Origin: JAPOKJ01 sp031421635
GTDB taxonomy: Bacteria > Pseudomonadota > Gammaproteobacteria > Burkholderiales > Burkholderiaceae_E
Direction of reading: 5' to 3'
DNA length: 64,000 nucleotides
Assembly: GCA_031421635.1 (NCBI GenBank)
Contig: JANOPA010000055.1
Span: 62,001-126,000 of the forward strand
Positions 34,194 to 43,454 of this stretch are shown here, one piece after another (position 1 is the first letter of the stretch; every line of letters begins with the position of its first letter). The notes beneath the pieces were generated by a model. The model was not told where the DNA came from, did not search any database, and saw nothing but the letters and a program-made list of their open reading frames with translations. The position numbers and the translations under genes were made by a program.

Positions 34194-35981
34194 ATGCCTC
34201 AATACACACCCCCCTTACGCGAGATGCAGTTTGTGATGCACGAATTGCTCAATGCCGAAGCTGTGCTCAAAACTTTGCCTAAGCACAAGGAAGTCAACCG
34301 CGAGCTGATCGATCAGGTGCTGGATGAGGGAGGCAAGTTTTGCGCTGAGGTGCTCTTGCCGATTAATCAAAGTGGTGACGAAGAGGGCTGCACCTATATG
34401 GGCGACGGCGTTGTCAAAACTCCAAAGGGCTTTAAAGAAGCCTTCGCGCGATTTTGCGAGGCTGGCTGGCCCTCACTGTCTTGCGCCGAAGAGCACGGTG
34501 GCCAGGGCTTGCCACATATTATTCAAACCGGTTTCCAGGAGATGATGAACTCCACCAATCAGGCGTGGACGATGTATCCGGGCCTGACCCACGGCGCTTA
34601 TGCCTGTCTTGCGCATCATGGCAGCGACGCCTTGAAGGTCGCCTACTTGCCTAAGCTCGTCTCTGGGCAATGGCTAGGAACGATGTGTTTGACCGAACCG
34701 CATTGTGGTACTGATCTAGGCATGTTGCGCAGCAAGGCTGAAGCCCAACCGGATGGTAGTTTTAAAATTACTGGGAACAAGATTTTTATCTCGGCGGGTG
34801 AACATGATATGAGCGAAAACATCATTCATCTGGTGTTGGCTCGCATGACCGACTCGCCGCCTGGCGTGAAGGGCATCTCGCTTTTCCTCGTGCCTAAATT
34901 TATTCCCAACGCCGACGGAAGTCTCGGTGCTCGCAATGGCATTAAGTGCGCGCGCATCGAAGAAAAAATGGGTATTCATGGCAACGCCACTTGTGCGATA
35001 GATCTAGATGGAGCCATCGGTTGGCCTGTGGGCGAAGCAAACAAGGGCCTGAACGCCATGTTCGTCTTCATGAACGCAGCGCGCTTAGGCGTGGGTATGC
35101 AATCGCTGGGCTTGATGGAGGCTGCTTATCAAAATTCGGCTGCCTACGCCAAAGAGCGGGTTCAGGGCCGTTCCTTGTCTGGTCCAAAAGCGCCCGACAA
35201 ACAGGCTGACCCGATTATTGTTCATCCAGACGTACGCCGCATGTTGCTTACTCAGCGCGCCTACACCGAGGGTTCAAGGGCCTTGGCCTATTGGGTGAGC
35301 CTGATGATTGACGAGTATGAAAATCATCCGGATGCGCAGGAGCGCAAGACCATTGAGCAAATGGTCGCCCTGCTGACACCGATTGTGAAAGCCTTCATTA
35401 CCGATGCGGGTTGGGAATGCACCAGTCTCGGGTTGCAGGTATTTGGTGGGCATGGCTATATTCGCGAGTGGGGCATGGAGCAACTGGTGCGTGACTCCCG
35501 AATCAACATGATCTACGAGGGCACCAATACGATTCAATCTTTGGATCTATTAGGCCGTAAGGTCTTATCGAACAATGGCGCGACATTAAGAACTTTTGGC
35601 AAGCTGGTGAGCGAGCTTATCGAGAGTGAGGGCCATCGCGAAGACATGGCTGAATTTATCAATCCTTTGGCGGATCTCGGTCAAAAGGTTGAGAAGCTCA
35701 CAACCGAAATTGGCATGAAGGCGTTTGGCAATCAAGACGAAGCCGGTGCGGTCGCAGTACCTTACTTGCGTGTCGTGAGTCATTTGGTATTGTCCTATCT
35801 GTGGGCGCGGATGGCCAAAATTGCCTTGGACAAGCAATCGACCGGCGATAATTTCTATAAAGCAAAACTGGCGACAGCGCGCTTTTATTTTGCTAAATTG
35901 CAGCCAGAGACGGCTTCTTTGATCCGCGTTGCTCGCAGCGGTGCGGCGCCACTTATGGATCTGGATGCAGCACTCTTTTGA
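34194..35981 (+). CDS. Acyl-CoA dehydrogenase (long, DmdC/FadE-like form)
   Basis: A 595-residue FAD-dependent acyl-CoA dehydrogenase of the long class with a C-terminal extension, which introduces the first double bond in beta-oxidation. Family blocks: GTMCLTEPHCGTDLGMLRSK, KITGNKIFISAGEHDM, the ARLGVGMQSLGLMEAAYQ helix, QVFGGHGYIREWGMEQL and DSRINMIYEGTNTIQSLDL. The start at ATG 34194 has an AAGGAAG ribosome site; the longer frame to 34098 overlaps the TetR gene. It is the first enzyme of a beta-oxidation operon. Long-chain fatty acyl or another acyl-CoA is likely; DmdC-type substrates remain possible. Confidence 0.9.
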   Translation: MPQYTPPLREMQFVMHELLNAEAVLKTLPKHKEVNRELIDQVLDEGGKFCAEVLLPINQSGDEEGCTYMGDGVVKTPKGFKEAFARFCEAGWPSLSCAEEHGGQGLPHIIQTGFQEMMNSTNQAWTMYPGLTHGAYACLAHHGSDALKVAYLPKLVSGQWLGTMCLTEPHCGTDLGMLRSKAEAQPDGSFKITGNKIFISAGEHDMSENIIHLVLARMTDSPPGVKGISLFLVPKFIPNADGSLGARNGIKCARIEEKMGIHGNATCAIDLDGAIGWPVGEANKGLNAMFVFMNAARLGVGMQSLGLMEAAYQNSAAYAKERVQGRSLSGPKAPDKQADPIIVHPDVRRMLLTQRAYTEGSRALAYWVSLMIDEYENHPDAQERKTIEQMVALLTPIVKAFITDAGWECTSLGLQVFGGHGYIREWGMEQLVRDSRINMIYEGTNTIQSLDLLGRKVLSNNGATLRTFGKLVSELIESEGHREDMAEFINPLADLGQKVEKLTTEIGMKAFGNQDEAGAVAVPYLRVVSHLVLSYLWARMAKIALDKQSTGDNFYKAKLATARFYFAKLQPETASLIRVARSGAAPLMDLDAALF

Positions 35982-36041
35982 TCCAACCGAAACCGATTCA
36001 CTAATTGATTCCGCTTGACGGATACATTTCTTAGGAGAAAG

Positions 36042-36497
36042 ATGATGTTTGCTTTTGAAAAAGCGCTTGTGAAGGCTAGCTTTTTTGCCGCCCTCGGAGT
36101 TGCCGCGGCGAGTGTGTTTTCCCAAGCCGATTCGCCGATCGGTCTATGGAAAAACATTGACGATAAAACAGGTGAGGCCAAGGGCCTGATTCGCATCAGC
36201 GAAAACGCTGGCGTAATCAGCGGGAAAATTGAGAAGGTCCTGACCAAAGGTCAAGAAGATGCGAAATGCGAAGCTTGTGAAGGCTCGTTAAAGGATAAGC
36301 CGGTCGCGGGCATGCAGATTATTTCAGGCCTCAAGAAAGGTGCCGACTGGTACGAGGGTGGCACTATTCTCGATCCCAACAATGGCAAGGTTTACAAGGC
36401 GCGCATGAAGTTAGTGGATGACGGTAAGAAGCTTGAAGTGCGTGGCTATGTCGGCGCACCTTTGCTTGGCCGAACTCAGACCTGGGTGCGCGAGTAA
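36042..36497 (+). CDS. DUF2147 family exported protein
   Basis: A 151-residue periplasmic protein of the DUF2147 family. The signal peptide is FFAALGVAAASVFSQA. The mature part shows the family pattern GLWKNIDDKTGEAKGLIRI, CEACEGSLKDKP, GADWYEGGTILDPNNGKVY and a closing LLGRTQTWVRE; the fold is lipocalin-like. The tandem ATG at 36042 has an AGGAGAAAG ribosome site. It sits between the acyl-CoA dehydrogenase and FadB-type genes, in the same direction, which suggests a link with lipid handling in the envelope. No function is established. Confidence 0.88.
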   Translation: MMFAFEKALVKASFFAALGVAAASVFSQADSPIGLWKNIDDKTGEAKGLIRISENAGVISGKIEKVLTKGQEDAKCEACEGSLKDKPVAGMQIISGLKKGADWYEGGTILDPNNGKVYKARMKLVDDGKKLEVRGYVGAPLLGRTQTWVRE

Positions 36498-36535
36498 GCG
36501 CCTAAGCCCTTTTAGTTTTAACGCAGGATACTAAG

Positions 36536-38986
36536 ATGCCGCAGTTCAATGTAAAGAAAGTCGCCGTATTGGGCGCAGGTGTGATGGGCGCACAAATTGC
36601 CGCGCATTGCGTCAACGCAAAGGTGCCGGTCATCGTGTTTGACCTACCCGCTCAGGCCAAGGATGGCGAGCCCGCGCCAGACAAGAATGCCATTGTCTTG
36701 AAGGCCATAGAGGGTCTTAAGAAGCTCAGTCCGGCACCCTTGGGTCATGTCGATCTCGCCGCCTTCATTCAGCCTGCAAATTACGAAACAGATCTGGAGT
36801 TGCTCAAGAGCTGCGATCTCGTGATTGAGGCGATTGCCGAGCGCATGGAATGGAAACATGACCTTTATAAAAAGGTGGCACCGTTTGTTGCACCCCATGC
36901 GATTTTCGCGACCAATACGTCGGGGCTGTCCATCTCCAAACTCTCTGAAGGCATGACCGATGCCGATTTGGCAGCGCGTTTTTGCGGGGTGCATTTCTTC
37001 AACCCGCCGCGCTACATGCATTTGGCTGAGCTTATTCCGACCGCTGCGACCAGACCGGAGATTTTAAATCAGCTTGAAGACTTCTTGACGAGGGTCCTGG
37101 GAAAGGGTGTGATCCGCGCCAACGATACGCCCAACTTTATTGCCAATCGCGTAGGCATTTTCGGAATTCTCGCAACCATCATTGAAGCGCAGAAGTTCAA
37201 TCTCCCGATTGATATTGTGGACGATCTCACGGGTGAAAAGATGGGCCGCGCAAAGTCTGCCACCTTCCGCACGGCCGACGTGGTTGGGCTGGATGTGATG
37301 GGCCATGTCATCAAGACCATGCAAGATAACTTGCGTGTGGACGGTGTGGCCAGTGCTCGCGACCCGTTCGCGGCACACTTCGCAACACCCGCGCCGATTG
37401 CCAAGCTTCTAGCTGCCGGTAGTTTGGGCCAAAAAACGGGAGCTGGTTTTTACAAGAAAGTGGGTCGCGATATTCTGCGACTCGACCTCGCAAGCGGCGA
37501 GTATGTGGTGGGAGGAGGTAAGGCCGATGAGACCGTGGCACGCATTCTCAAGAAAAAAAATCCGGCCGAACGCTTAAAGCTTTTGCGTGAATCAACCAAC
37601 CCTCAAGCGCAGTTTGCCTGGGCGATTCTCAGAGATACGTTTCACTACATTGCAGTGCATCTTGAAACGATTGCCGATAATGCACGCGACCTTGACCTGG
37701 CCATGCGCTTTGGATTTGGTCAGAAGCAGGGGCCGTTCGAATTGTGGCAGGGGGCCGGTTGGAGCCAGATCGCCGCCTGGGTGAATGAAGATATCGCGGC
37801 CGGTAAGGCGCTATGTAACACGCCCATACCAGCTTGGGTCACCGATGGGCGCGATGGTGTGCACAAAGCGGAAGGCTCTTGGAGCCCGAGCAAGAAAGCC
37901 TATGTGCCAGTATCAGACTTGCCAGTCTATGGGCGGCAAGTGTTCCGAGCCAGTGTGTTTGGACAAATTCCCCGAGACCCTGCCAACTTCGGCAGCACTC
38001 TGTTTGAGAACGAAGAAGCTCGTTTGTGGACCCTGTCTGAACGCGGCCTAGACGATGTTGTGATTCTGAGCCTGCATAGCAAAATGAATACCTTGGGCGC
38101 GGGCGTGGTTGAAGCCATCGCTAAGGGTGTCGCGCTGGCTGAGTCTAGCTACAAAGGTTTGGTGGTGTGGAGTCCGGCTTCTCTCAGCGGTGGCGCATTT
38201 TCTGCAGGTGCAAACCTGGAGGCCATGTTGCCCACCTTTATGAAGGGTGGCGCCAAGGCGATCGAGCCCGAGGAGAAGAAGCTTCAGGACGCGATGCTCG
38301 CTTTGCGCTACGCCAATGTTCCGACGGTTGCGGCCGTGAGTGGGCTGGCTTTGGGCGGCGGCTGCGAGCTCGCCGTGTACTGCAATAAACGCGTGGCCAA
38401 TCTTGAAAGCTATGTAGGCCTGGTGGAGGTCGGTGTTGGTTTGATTCCTGGCGCTGGCGGCTTAGTCTACGGTGCTCGCCGGGCTGCGGAAGAACGCGCC
38501 GCCGCACCCGATACCCATCTCTTGCAGTTCTTGACCAAGTATTTCATGAATGCGGCGACGGCCAGCGTGGCCAAGAGCGCGCTTGAGGCGCGTAAGATGG
38601 GTTACTTACTAGAGAGCGACCTGATCGTTTTTAACCCCCATGAGTTGCTCTACATTGCCGTGCGCGAAGCCAAGGCAATGCATGACGCGGGCTATCGTCC
38701 GCCGATGCGGGCGCTTTTCCCGGTCGCAGGCAGGCCGGGCATTGCCACCATCATGGCGCAGCTCGTCAACATGCGTGACGGTGCTTTCATTACTGCTCAC
38801 GATTTTCATTTGGGCAAGACCATTGCCGAAGTGATGTGTGGTGGTGAAATTGAAGCCGGGACCTTGGTCAGCGAGGAGTACTTAATGACTCTGGAGCGCA
38901 AAGCGTTTTGTGGTTTGCTCACTCATCCAAAATCGCAAGAGCGAATTATGGGCATGATGCAAACGGGTAAGCCGGTGCGTAATTGA
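36536..38986 (+). CDS. 3-hydroxyacyl-CoA dehydrogenase / enoyl-CoA hydratase (FadB-type, reversed domain order)
   Basis: An 816-residue bifunctional beta-oxidation enzyme. The NAD-binding domain comes first (VAVLGAGVMGAQIAAHC at about 9-25, FATNTSGLSISKLSE, FFNPPRYMHLAEL), then two 3-hydroxyacyl-CoA dehydrogenase C-terminal domains (NDTPNFIANRVGIFG; a second copy near residues 360-430), and last a crotonase domain (about 500-700, VSGLALGGGCELAVYCNK, then VGVGLIPGAGG). This order is the reverse of E. coli FadB and matches FadN-like proteins. It would hydrate the enoyl-CoA and oxidise the hydroxyl. It is followed 45 bp later by the thiolase gene, with which it should form the beta-oxidation complex. 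Confidence 0.92.
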   Translation: MPQFNVKKVAVLGAGVMGAQIAAHCVNAKVPVIVFDLPAQAKDGEPAPDKNAIVLKAIEGLKKLSPAPLGHVDLAAFIQPANYETDLELLKSCDLVIEAIAERMEWKHDLYKKVAPFVAPHAIFATNTSGLSISKLSEGMTDADLAARFCGVHFFNPPRYMHLAELIPTAATRPEILNQLEDFLTRVLGKGVIRANDTPNFIANRVGIFGILATIIEAQKFNLPIDIVDDLTGEKMGRAKSATFRTADVVGLDVMGHVIKTMQDNLRVDGVASARDPFAAHFATPAPIAKLLAAGSLGQKTGAGFYKKVGRDILRLDLASGEYVVGGGKADETVARILKKKNPAERLKLLRESTNPQAQFAWAILRDTFHYIAVHLETIADNARDLDLAMRFGFGQKQGPFELWQGAGWSQIAAWVNEDIAAGKALCNTPIPAWVTDGRDGVHKAEGSWSPSKKAYVPVSDLPVYGRQVFRASVFGQIPRDPANFGSTLFENEEARLWTLSERGLDDVVILSLHSKMNTLGAGVVEAIAKGVALAESSYKGLVVWSPASLSGGAFSAGANLEAMLPTFMKGGAKAIEPEEKKLQDAMLALRYANVPTVAAVSGLALGGGCELAVYCNKRVANLESYVGLVEVGVGLIPGAGGLVYGARRAAEERAAAPDTHLLQFLTKYFMNAATASVAKSALEARKMGYLLESDLIVFNPHELLYIAVREAKAMHDAGYRPPMRALFPVAGRPGIATIMAQLVNMRDGAFITAHDFHLGKTIAEVMCGGEIEAGTLVSEEYLMTLERKAFCGLLTHPKSQERIMGMMQTGKPVRN

Positions 38987-39031
38987 ACGCACCGAATTGA
39001 GAGCATCGAAAAGAATTTCTAGGATTTTTCC

Positions 39032-40261
39032 ATGAGTAAACAAATTCAAGACGCCTACATCGTGGCCGCGAGTCGCACGCCGATTGGTAAGGCGCCCAAG
39101 GGCATGTTCCGTAATATGCGCTCTGACGACCTGCTGGTTTTTGCACTGCGCTCTGCCTTGGCGCAGGTTCCCAATCTTGATCCGAAATTGATTGAAGATG
39201 CCATTGTGGGATGTGCAATTCCTGAAGGTGAGCAGGGCCTCAACATGGCCCGCCTTGGCGTACTTTTGGCGGGCCTTCCAAACTCCGTGGGCGGCATCAC
39301 GGTGAATCGGTTTTGTGCTTCCGGCTTGAGTGCAGTGGCAATGGCTGCGGATCGAATTCGCGTCGGAGAGGCCGATGTCATGATTGCCGCTGGTGCGGAA
39401 TCTATGAGCATGGTGCCGATGATGGGCAACAAACCCTCTATCAACATGCATGTATTCGACAGTAACGAAAATATTGGCATTGCCTACGGCATGGGGATGA
39501 CCGCTGAAAAAGTGGCGCTGCAATGGAAGGTCTCTCGCGAAGCTCAAGACGAGTTTGCCTTGAGGTCGCATCAAAAGGCCGTCGCCGCACAATTGGCGGG
39601 TGGGTTCAATGACGAGATTTGCCCGGTGGATCTGGTTGAGAAATTTCCGGATCTTGCTAGTGGCGAGATCGTGGTTAAGAACCGCAAGATTTCCCAAGAT
39701 GAAGGGCCTCGCGCCGAGTCCACTCTGGAAGCCCTATCGAAGCTGCGGCCGGTGTTCGCTTCCCCGAAAGACGCGGCGGGTCGTCCAACGGGCATGGGAT
39801 CCGTTACAGCGGGCAATAGCTCACAGACGTCGGATGGTGCCGGCGCACTGATTTTGGTCAGCGAGAAAATTCTCAAACAATTCAGTCTTGTACCTTTGGC
39901 GAGGTTTGTATCTTTCGCAGTGCGAGGTGTCCCTCCCGAAATTATGGGTATTGGTCCAAAAGAAGCCATTCCGGCCGCTCTGAAAAATGCCGGCCTCAAG
40001 CAAGACGATCTCGGTTGGATTGAATTGAACGAAGCCTTTGCGGCTCAAGCCCTAGCGGTGATTGGCGATCTTGGTTTAAACCCGGAGGTCGTGAACCCTA
40101 TGGGTGGCGCGATTGCGCTCGGGCACCCTCTTGGAGCTACCGGGGCGATTCGTGCGGCCACCGTGGTCCATGCCCTGCGACGTAAGCAACTGAAGTACGG
40201 TATGGTCACGATGTGCGTGGGTACTGGTATGGGAGCTGCCGGAATTTTCGAGAGAATGTAA
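39032..40261 (+). CDS. Acetyl-CoA acyltransferase (thiolase)
   Basis: A 409-residue degradative thiolase that cleaves 3-ketoacyl-CoA with CoA in the last step of beta-oxidation. The acyl-binding Cys95 is in VNRFCASGLSAV, the catalytic His365 in ALGHPLGATGAI and the general-base Cys395 in TMCVGTGMGAAGI. The length and motifs match FadA/FadI-type enzymes. It is the last gene of the operon acyl-CoA dehydrogenase, DUF2147, FadB-type, thiolase. Confident. Confidence 0.94.
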   Translation: MSKQIQDAYIVAASRTPIGKAPKGMFRNMRSDDLLVFALRSALAQVPNLDPKLIEDAIVGCAIPEGEQGLNMARLGVLLAGLPNSVGGITVNRFCASGLSAVAMAADRIRVGEADVMIAAGAESMSMVPMMGNKPSINMHVFDSNENIGIAYGMGMTAEKVALQWKVSREAQDEFALRSHQKAVAAQLAGGFNDEICPVDLVEKFPDLASGEIVVKNRKISQDEGPRAESTLEALSKLRPVFASPKDAAGRPTGMGSVTAGNSSQTSDGAGALILVSEKILKQFSLVPLARFVSFAVRGVPPEIMGIGPKEAIPAALKNAGLKQDDLGWIELNEAFAAQALAVIGDLGLNPEVVNPMGGAIALGHPLGATGAIRAATVVHALRRKQLKYGMVTMCVGTGMGAAGIFERM

Positions 40262-40354
40262 TTTAAGAGCCCGAGGCTCATTGGAGGCCGCATTCCGAAA
40301 GGCTCGAGTTCTCAGAATTTGCTTCTTGCCTTTGACAACGACTATCATTGGTAG

Positions 40355-42490
40355 GTGAACAAAAAATCTAGACGTGTCGAATCGGCAGCATTTTTGGTAG
40401 CGGCTCTCATCGCTTGCTCAACGCAGGCTTGGGCGGTCCGCCCCGAGTTTCAAAGCCCTCGCATCGTCGGGGGTGATTCGCCCATCTCAGTACTGGCGAC
40501 AAGCCCGAAGCAACCTCAAAAAATTGAAGGCTTCGCGGGCACCGTGAGTGGATTGCTGTTGTATGGCATTAACGGTGATGCGCCTAGTTTGCGGCCCGCG
40601 ACCTGGCGCACCGAGCCGGGAAAGACCTTGCAGTTCACTTTACAAAACGATCTGCCGTGCATCCCGGCAGAGGCGGGTAAGTCCATGCGCCCTGACCAGA
40701 CCAATATGCATGTGCACGGTCTAATGGTGTACGCCAATGATCGGGACCGGGACGGGCGCTACGGCGACTACTCAATGATGGTTCTTGAATCCTCTAATGC
40801 GATTGATCCTTTGCGCAAGCGTTATCGCTGTGGGTCAAGAGCCTCGCATGCTGTGACCAAGGCGAAGAGGGCCTATCCGCACGCCCATGAGTTTGGGAGC
40901 GCCAGTTTCAAAGTGACGCTACCCGCAGATCATCCGTATGGACTTTCTTGGTATCACCCTCATGTTCATGAAGTCACCGGATATCAGGTGGGCGGAGGGA
41001 TGAGTGGCTTGATTGAGATTGGTGATGCTTGGAGTTATGCCTACGCCAAATATTCCACCATGGATGATCGTCTGGCTAAAGAGCTTGACGTGCCCGAGGC
41101 CGAGCGCATGGGCGTGAGCAAAAAGCGATTGGATGAAGAGCAAGCCCTGCGGGCAGGCACTCGCCAAAAGCAGTTCTTGCTAAAAGATTTGCAATTGCAG
41201 CGAGCCTCGGCAAGATCAAATCAATACCGCTATAACCGCGCCTTTGTGCCCGACCTTTGTGGGCCCAAACCCAAAACCCAGGACGGCGTGTGTCACTCCA
41301 AGAATGGGCGCGCGGCATGGTTGTTTACGGTCAACGGACAGGTGCTTCCGAGCCTTCAAGTTGATAGCGGTGAGCGTCACGTCTGGCGCATTGCCAATGT
41401 CGGAGCGACACTGTCCTATCGCCTACAGTTACGGGTGACTGCGCCGCAGGCCTCGGCCGGAACCATTCTGCCGCTTCAAGTGTTGGGTGGTGACGGCGTC
41501 GCCTTTCATCAATCGAAGTCCAGTGCCAACCTTCAAAGCGATTTTGTATTGCTGCCAAGTGCCCGAATCGATCTGGCTGTGGATCCGATGCAAATTTGTC
41601 GCAAACTTAAGAGATTTCCCGAACAAGCCGGTTTGGTCTGCACGATGGAGGATGTTCAAGCCGTGCTTGAAACCACGGGTCCAAACTTGGGTGCAGATCA
41701 ATGGCCCGCGGCGCAGTTGGTGCAAATTAATATACAAGGGATTAAGTCGTACCGCCCTGAACTCGACCCGGGTGCAATGGGTGTTTTTCTCGCCAAGTCA
41801 AGCGCGCTGCAAGCGATGACTGAACGGCCGCCGGTGCCTGCGGCCTGCAATCAGGGCGTAAAAACCATTGCCGCAGATCAGTATCGCTTAATCGGCGTAC
41901 TCAATGATGGCGCGCCCGGCAAGGAGCGCTTTGCGATGGCGACCCAAGGTCCGTACAGGCTGATGAATAACAAACCGAGCACTACTAAACTGGCGAAAAA
42001 GAAGTATTTGGCTTTCGATCCAGGGCGTTTGGATCTATGTATTTGGGCCGACATCAACAATAAGTACTTTGAACATTGGGTCATCAAGAACGACTCTACA
42101 GAAGTTCATAACTTTCATTTGCATCAAGCGAAGTTCGAGGTGCTCGATCATGATGACGGCAGGAAAGCCTTGGTGGCCTCACGTGCCAGTGGGGCGGGTG
42201 TCTTGCATGACAACTATCCCATTAATCCAGGGGGATGGATTATGCTCAAGATAGCCTTTGATCGCCCTGAGCAGGCTGGGCGCTACATGTACCACTGCCA
42301 TATCCTTGAACACGAAGACAAGGGCATGATGTCGATGATGCAAGTGGTCGACGTAAGCGCCGTTCCCAGGGGCAACGCCGCGTTAAAAGCTTCGACCGGC
42401 CAGAGCGGCGGCCGGGATCAGAATATGGCCGCTTACATGGCCTCTGCTCCTCCCTGGATGCGAGACGCAGTCTGTCGCACCCCACGTTAA
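40355..42490 (+). CDS. Multicopper oxidase
   Basis: A 711-residue exported copper oxidase. The signal peptide (FLVAALIACSTQAWA) is followed by three cupredoxin-like regions. Copper ligands are visible as the pairs MHVHGL and WYHPHVHE in the first part, and HNFHLHQAKF and YHCHILEHEDKGM near the end; the last supplies the Cys and His of the type 1 copper and Met is also present. The start is a GTG. The protein is longer than typical CotA or CueO, with an insertion in the middle and a C-terminal tail of about 40 residues. It might oxidise Cu(I), Mn(II), phenols or bilirubin-like compounds. It is not obviously linked to its neighbours. Confidence 0.88.
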   Translation: MNKKSRRVESAAFLVAALIACSTQAWAVRPEFQSPRIVGGDSPISVLATSPKQPQKIEGFAGTVSGLLLYGINGDAPSLRPATWRTEPGKTLQFTLQNDLPCIPAEAGKSMRPDQTNMHVHGLMVYANDRDRDGRYGDYSMMVLESSNAIDPLRKRYRCGSRASHAVTKAKRAYPHAHEFGSASFKVTLPADHPYGLSWYHPHVHEVTGYQVGGGMSGLIEIGDAWSYAYAKYSTMDDRLAKELDVPEAERMGVSKKRLDEEQALRAGTRQKQFLLKDLQLQRASARSNQYRYNRAFVPDLCGPKPKTQDGVCHSKNGRAAWLFTVNGQVLPSLQVDSGERHVWRIANVGATLSYRLQLRVTAPQASAGTILPLQVLGGDGVAFHQSKSSANLQSDFVLLPSARIDLAVDPMQICRKLKRFPEQAGLVCTMEDVQAVLETTGPNLGADQWPAAQLVQINIQGIKSYRPELDPGAMGVFLAKSSALQAMTERPPVPAACNQGVKTIAADQYRLIGVLNDGAPGKERFAMATQGPYRLMNNKPSTTKLAKKKYLAFDPGRLDLCIWADINNKYFEHWVIKNDSTEVHNFHLHQAKFEVLDHDDGRKALVASRASGAGVLHDNYPINPGGWIMLKIAFDRPEQAGRYMYHCHILEHEDKGMMSMMQVVDVSAVPRGNAALKASTGQSGGRDQNMAAYMASAPPWMRDAVCRTPR

Positions 42491-42559
42491 CAAGCGAGCA
42501 TCACTCAGGCCCCAAAGCGCGCACGCGGGATTCCATGAAAACGCGCAGTCGCGTCAAAC

Positions 42560-43405
42560 CTAGTGGGTGCTCATCCTTAATCGCCTGGCGTTCTCTTCAA
42601 AACGTGCATCTTCGATCTCGTCCATCACGCCTCTCAAATCAACGGCGCCTTGAGCCTGGACGAAACGACCGGTGAGTGCTGCATCTGGGTGTAGCAAGCC
42701 ATGCTGGTAGAACGCCCAGATTTCTTTGCCATAGTTGGTTTTGAGAATTTCAGGTGCAAAGCGCCCAAAAAATTCGCGCAGATTGGCGACGTCGCGTTCC
42801 AGCATGCGGCTTGCATGATTGTTTCCTGCCGCGTCCACAGCCTGCGGGAGATCGATAATGACGGGTCCGTCTGCCGCGAGCAATATGTTGAACTCTGACA
42901 AATCGCCGTGGACAACCCCGGCGCACAGCATGCGCACCACTTCTTTGAGCAATTGACTGTGATAAGTGCGCGCCTGCTCGGGGCTGAACAACACGTCATT
43001 GAGGCGCGGGGCGGCGTCACCGTGCTCATCCGTGACTAACTCCATGAGCAAGATCCCATCGTAAAAATTAAACGGCTTGGGAACTCGCACCCCGGCAGCA
43101 GCGAGACGGTACAAGGCGTCTACTTCGGCGCTTTGCCAGGCCGATTCTTGCTGCTTACGGCCGAACTTTGTCCCCTTGGCAATGGCTCGCGCTTCCCTGG
43201 AGTTTTTAACCTTACGGTTTTCGGTGTAATCCACCGCCTGCCTGAAGCTACGTTCTGTGGCGTCCTTATAGACCTTGGCGCAGATGGTTTCTTCGCCCCT
43301 GCGCACCACATAAACGGTAGCCTCTTTGCCACTCATGAGTTGCCGGGTCACGGCGTCGATGAGGCCTTCTTCAATGAGGGCCTGAAGTCTTTTATTCGCT
43401 TTCAT
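42560..43405 (-). CDS. RIO-type serine/threonine kinase
   Basis: A 281-residue atypical protein kinase of the RIO1 family. ATP-binding elements are MSGKEATVYVV (residues 24-34) and the lysine K44 in CAKVYKD. The catalytic loop is HGDLSEFNIL with D168 and N173, and the metal-binding D185 sits in IIDLPQAVD. The whole kinase fold is present, with no transmembrane or signal segment. RIO kinases are best known in ribosome maturation in archaea and eukaryotes; some betaproteobacteria have one of unknown role. It is convergent with the multicopper oxidase gene. Confident of family. Confidence 0.9.
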   Translation of the reverse strand: MKANKRLQALIEEGLIDAVTRQLMSGKEATVYVVRRGEETICAKVYKDATERSFRQAVDYTENRKVKNSREARAIAKGTKFGRKQQESAWQSAEVDALYRLAAAGVRVPKPFNFYDGILLMELVTDEHGDAAPRLNDVLFSPEQARTYHSQLLKEVVRMLCAGVVHGDLSEFNILLAADGPVIIDLPQAVDAAGNNHASRMLERDVANLREFFGRFAPEILKTNYGKEIWAFYQHGLLHPDAALTGRFVQAQGAVDLRGVMDEIEDARFEENARRLRMSTH

Positions 43406-43454
43406 GGGCGCGATTGTGCTCTAGTTGCTCCAGCGGCACCAATATAGCAAAAAA

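Noticed and set aside
38882..39697. Open frame of 271 codons on the minus strand over the FadB/thiolase junction
   Set aside because: Low-complexity composition (His and Arg rich) and full overlap with two confident genes make it a shadow.
40262..40354. GAGCC-CGA-GGCTC hairpin after the thiolase as a terminator
   Set aside because: The stem is 5 bp and no T-tract follows; not strong enough to list.
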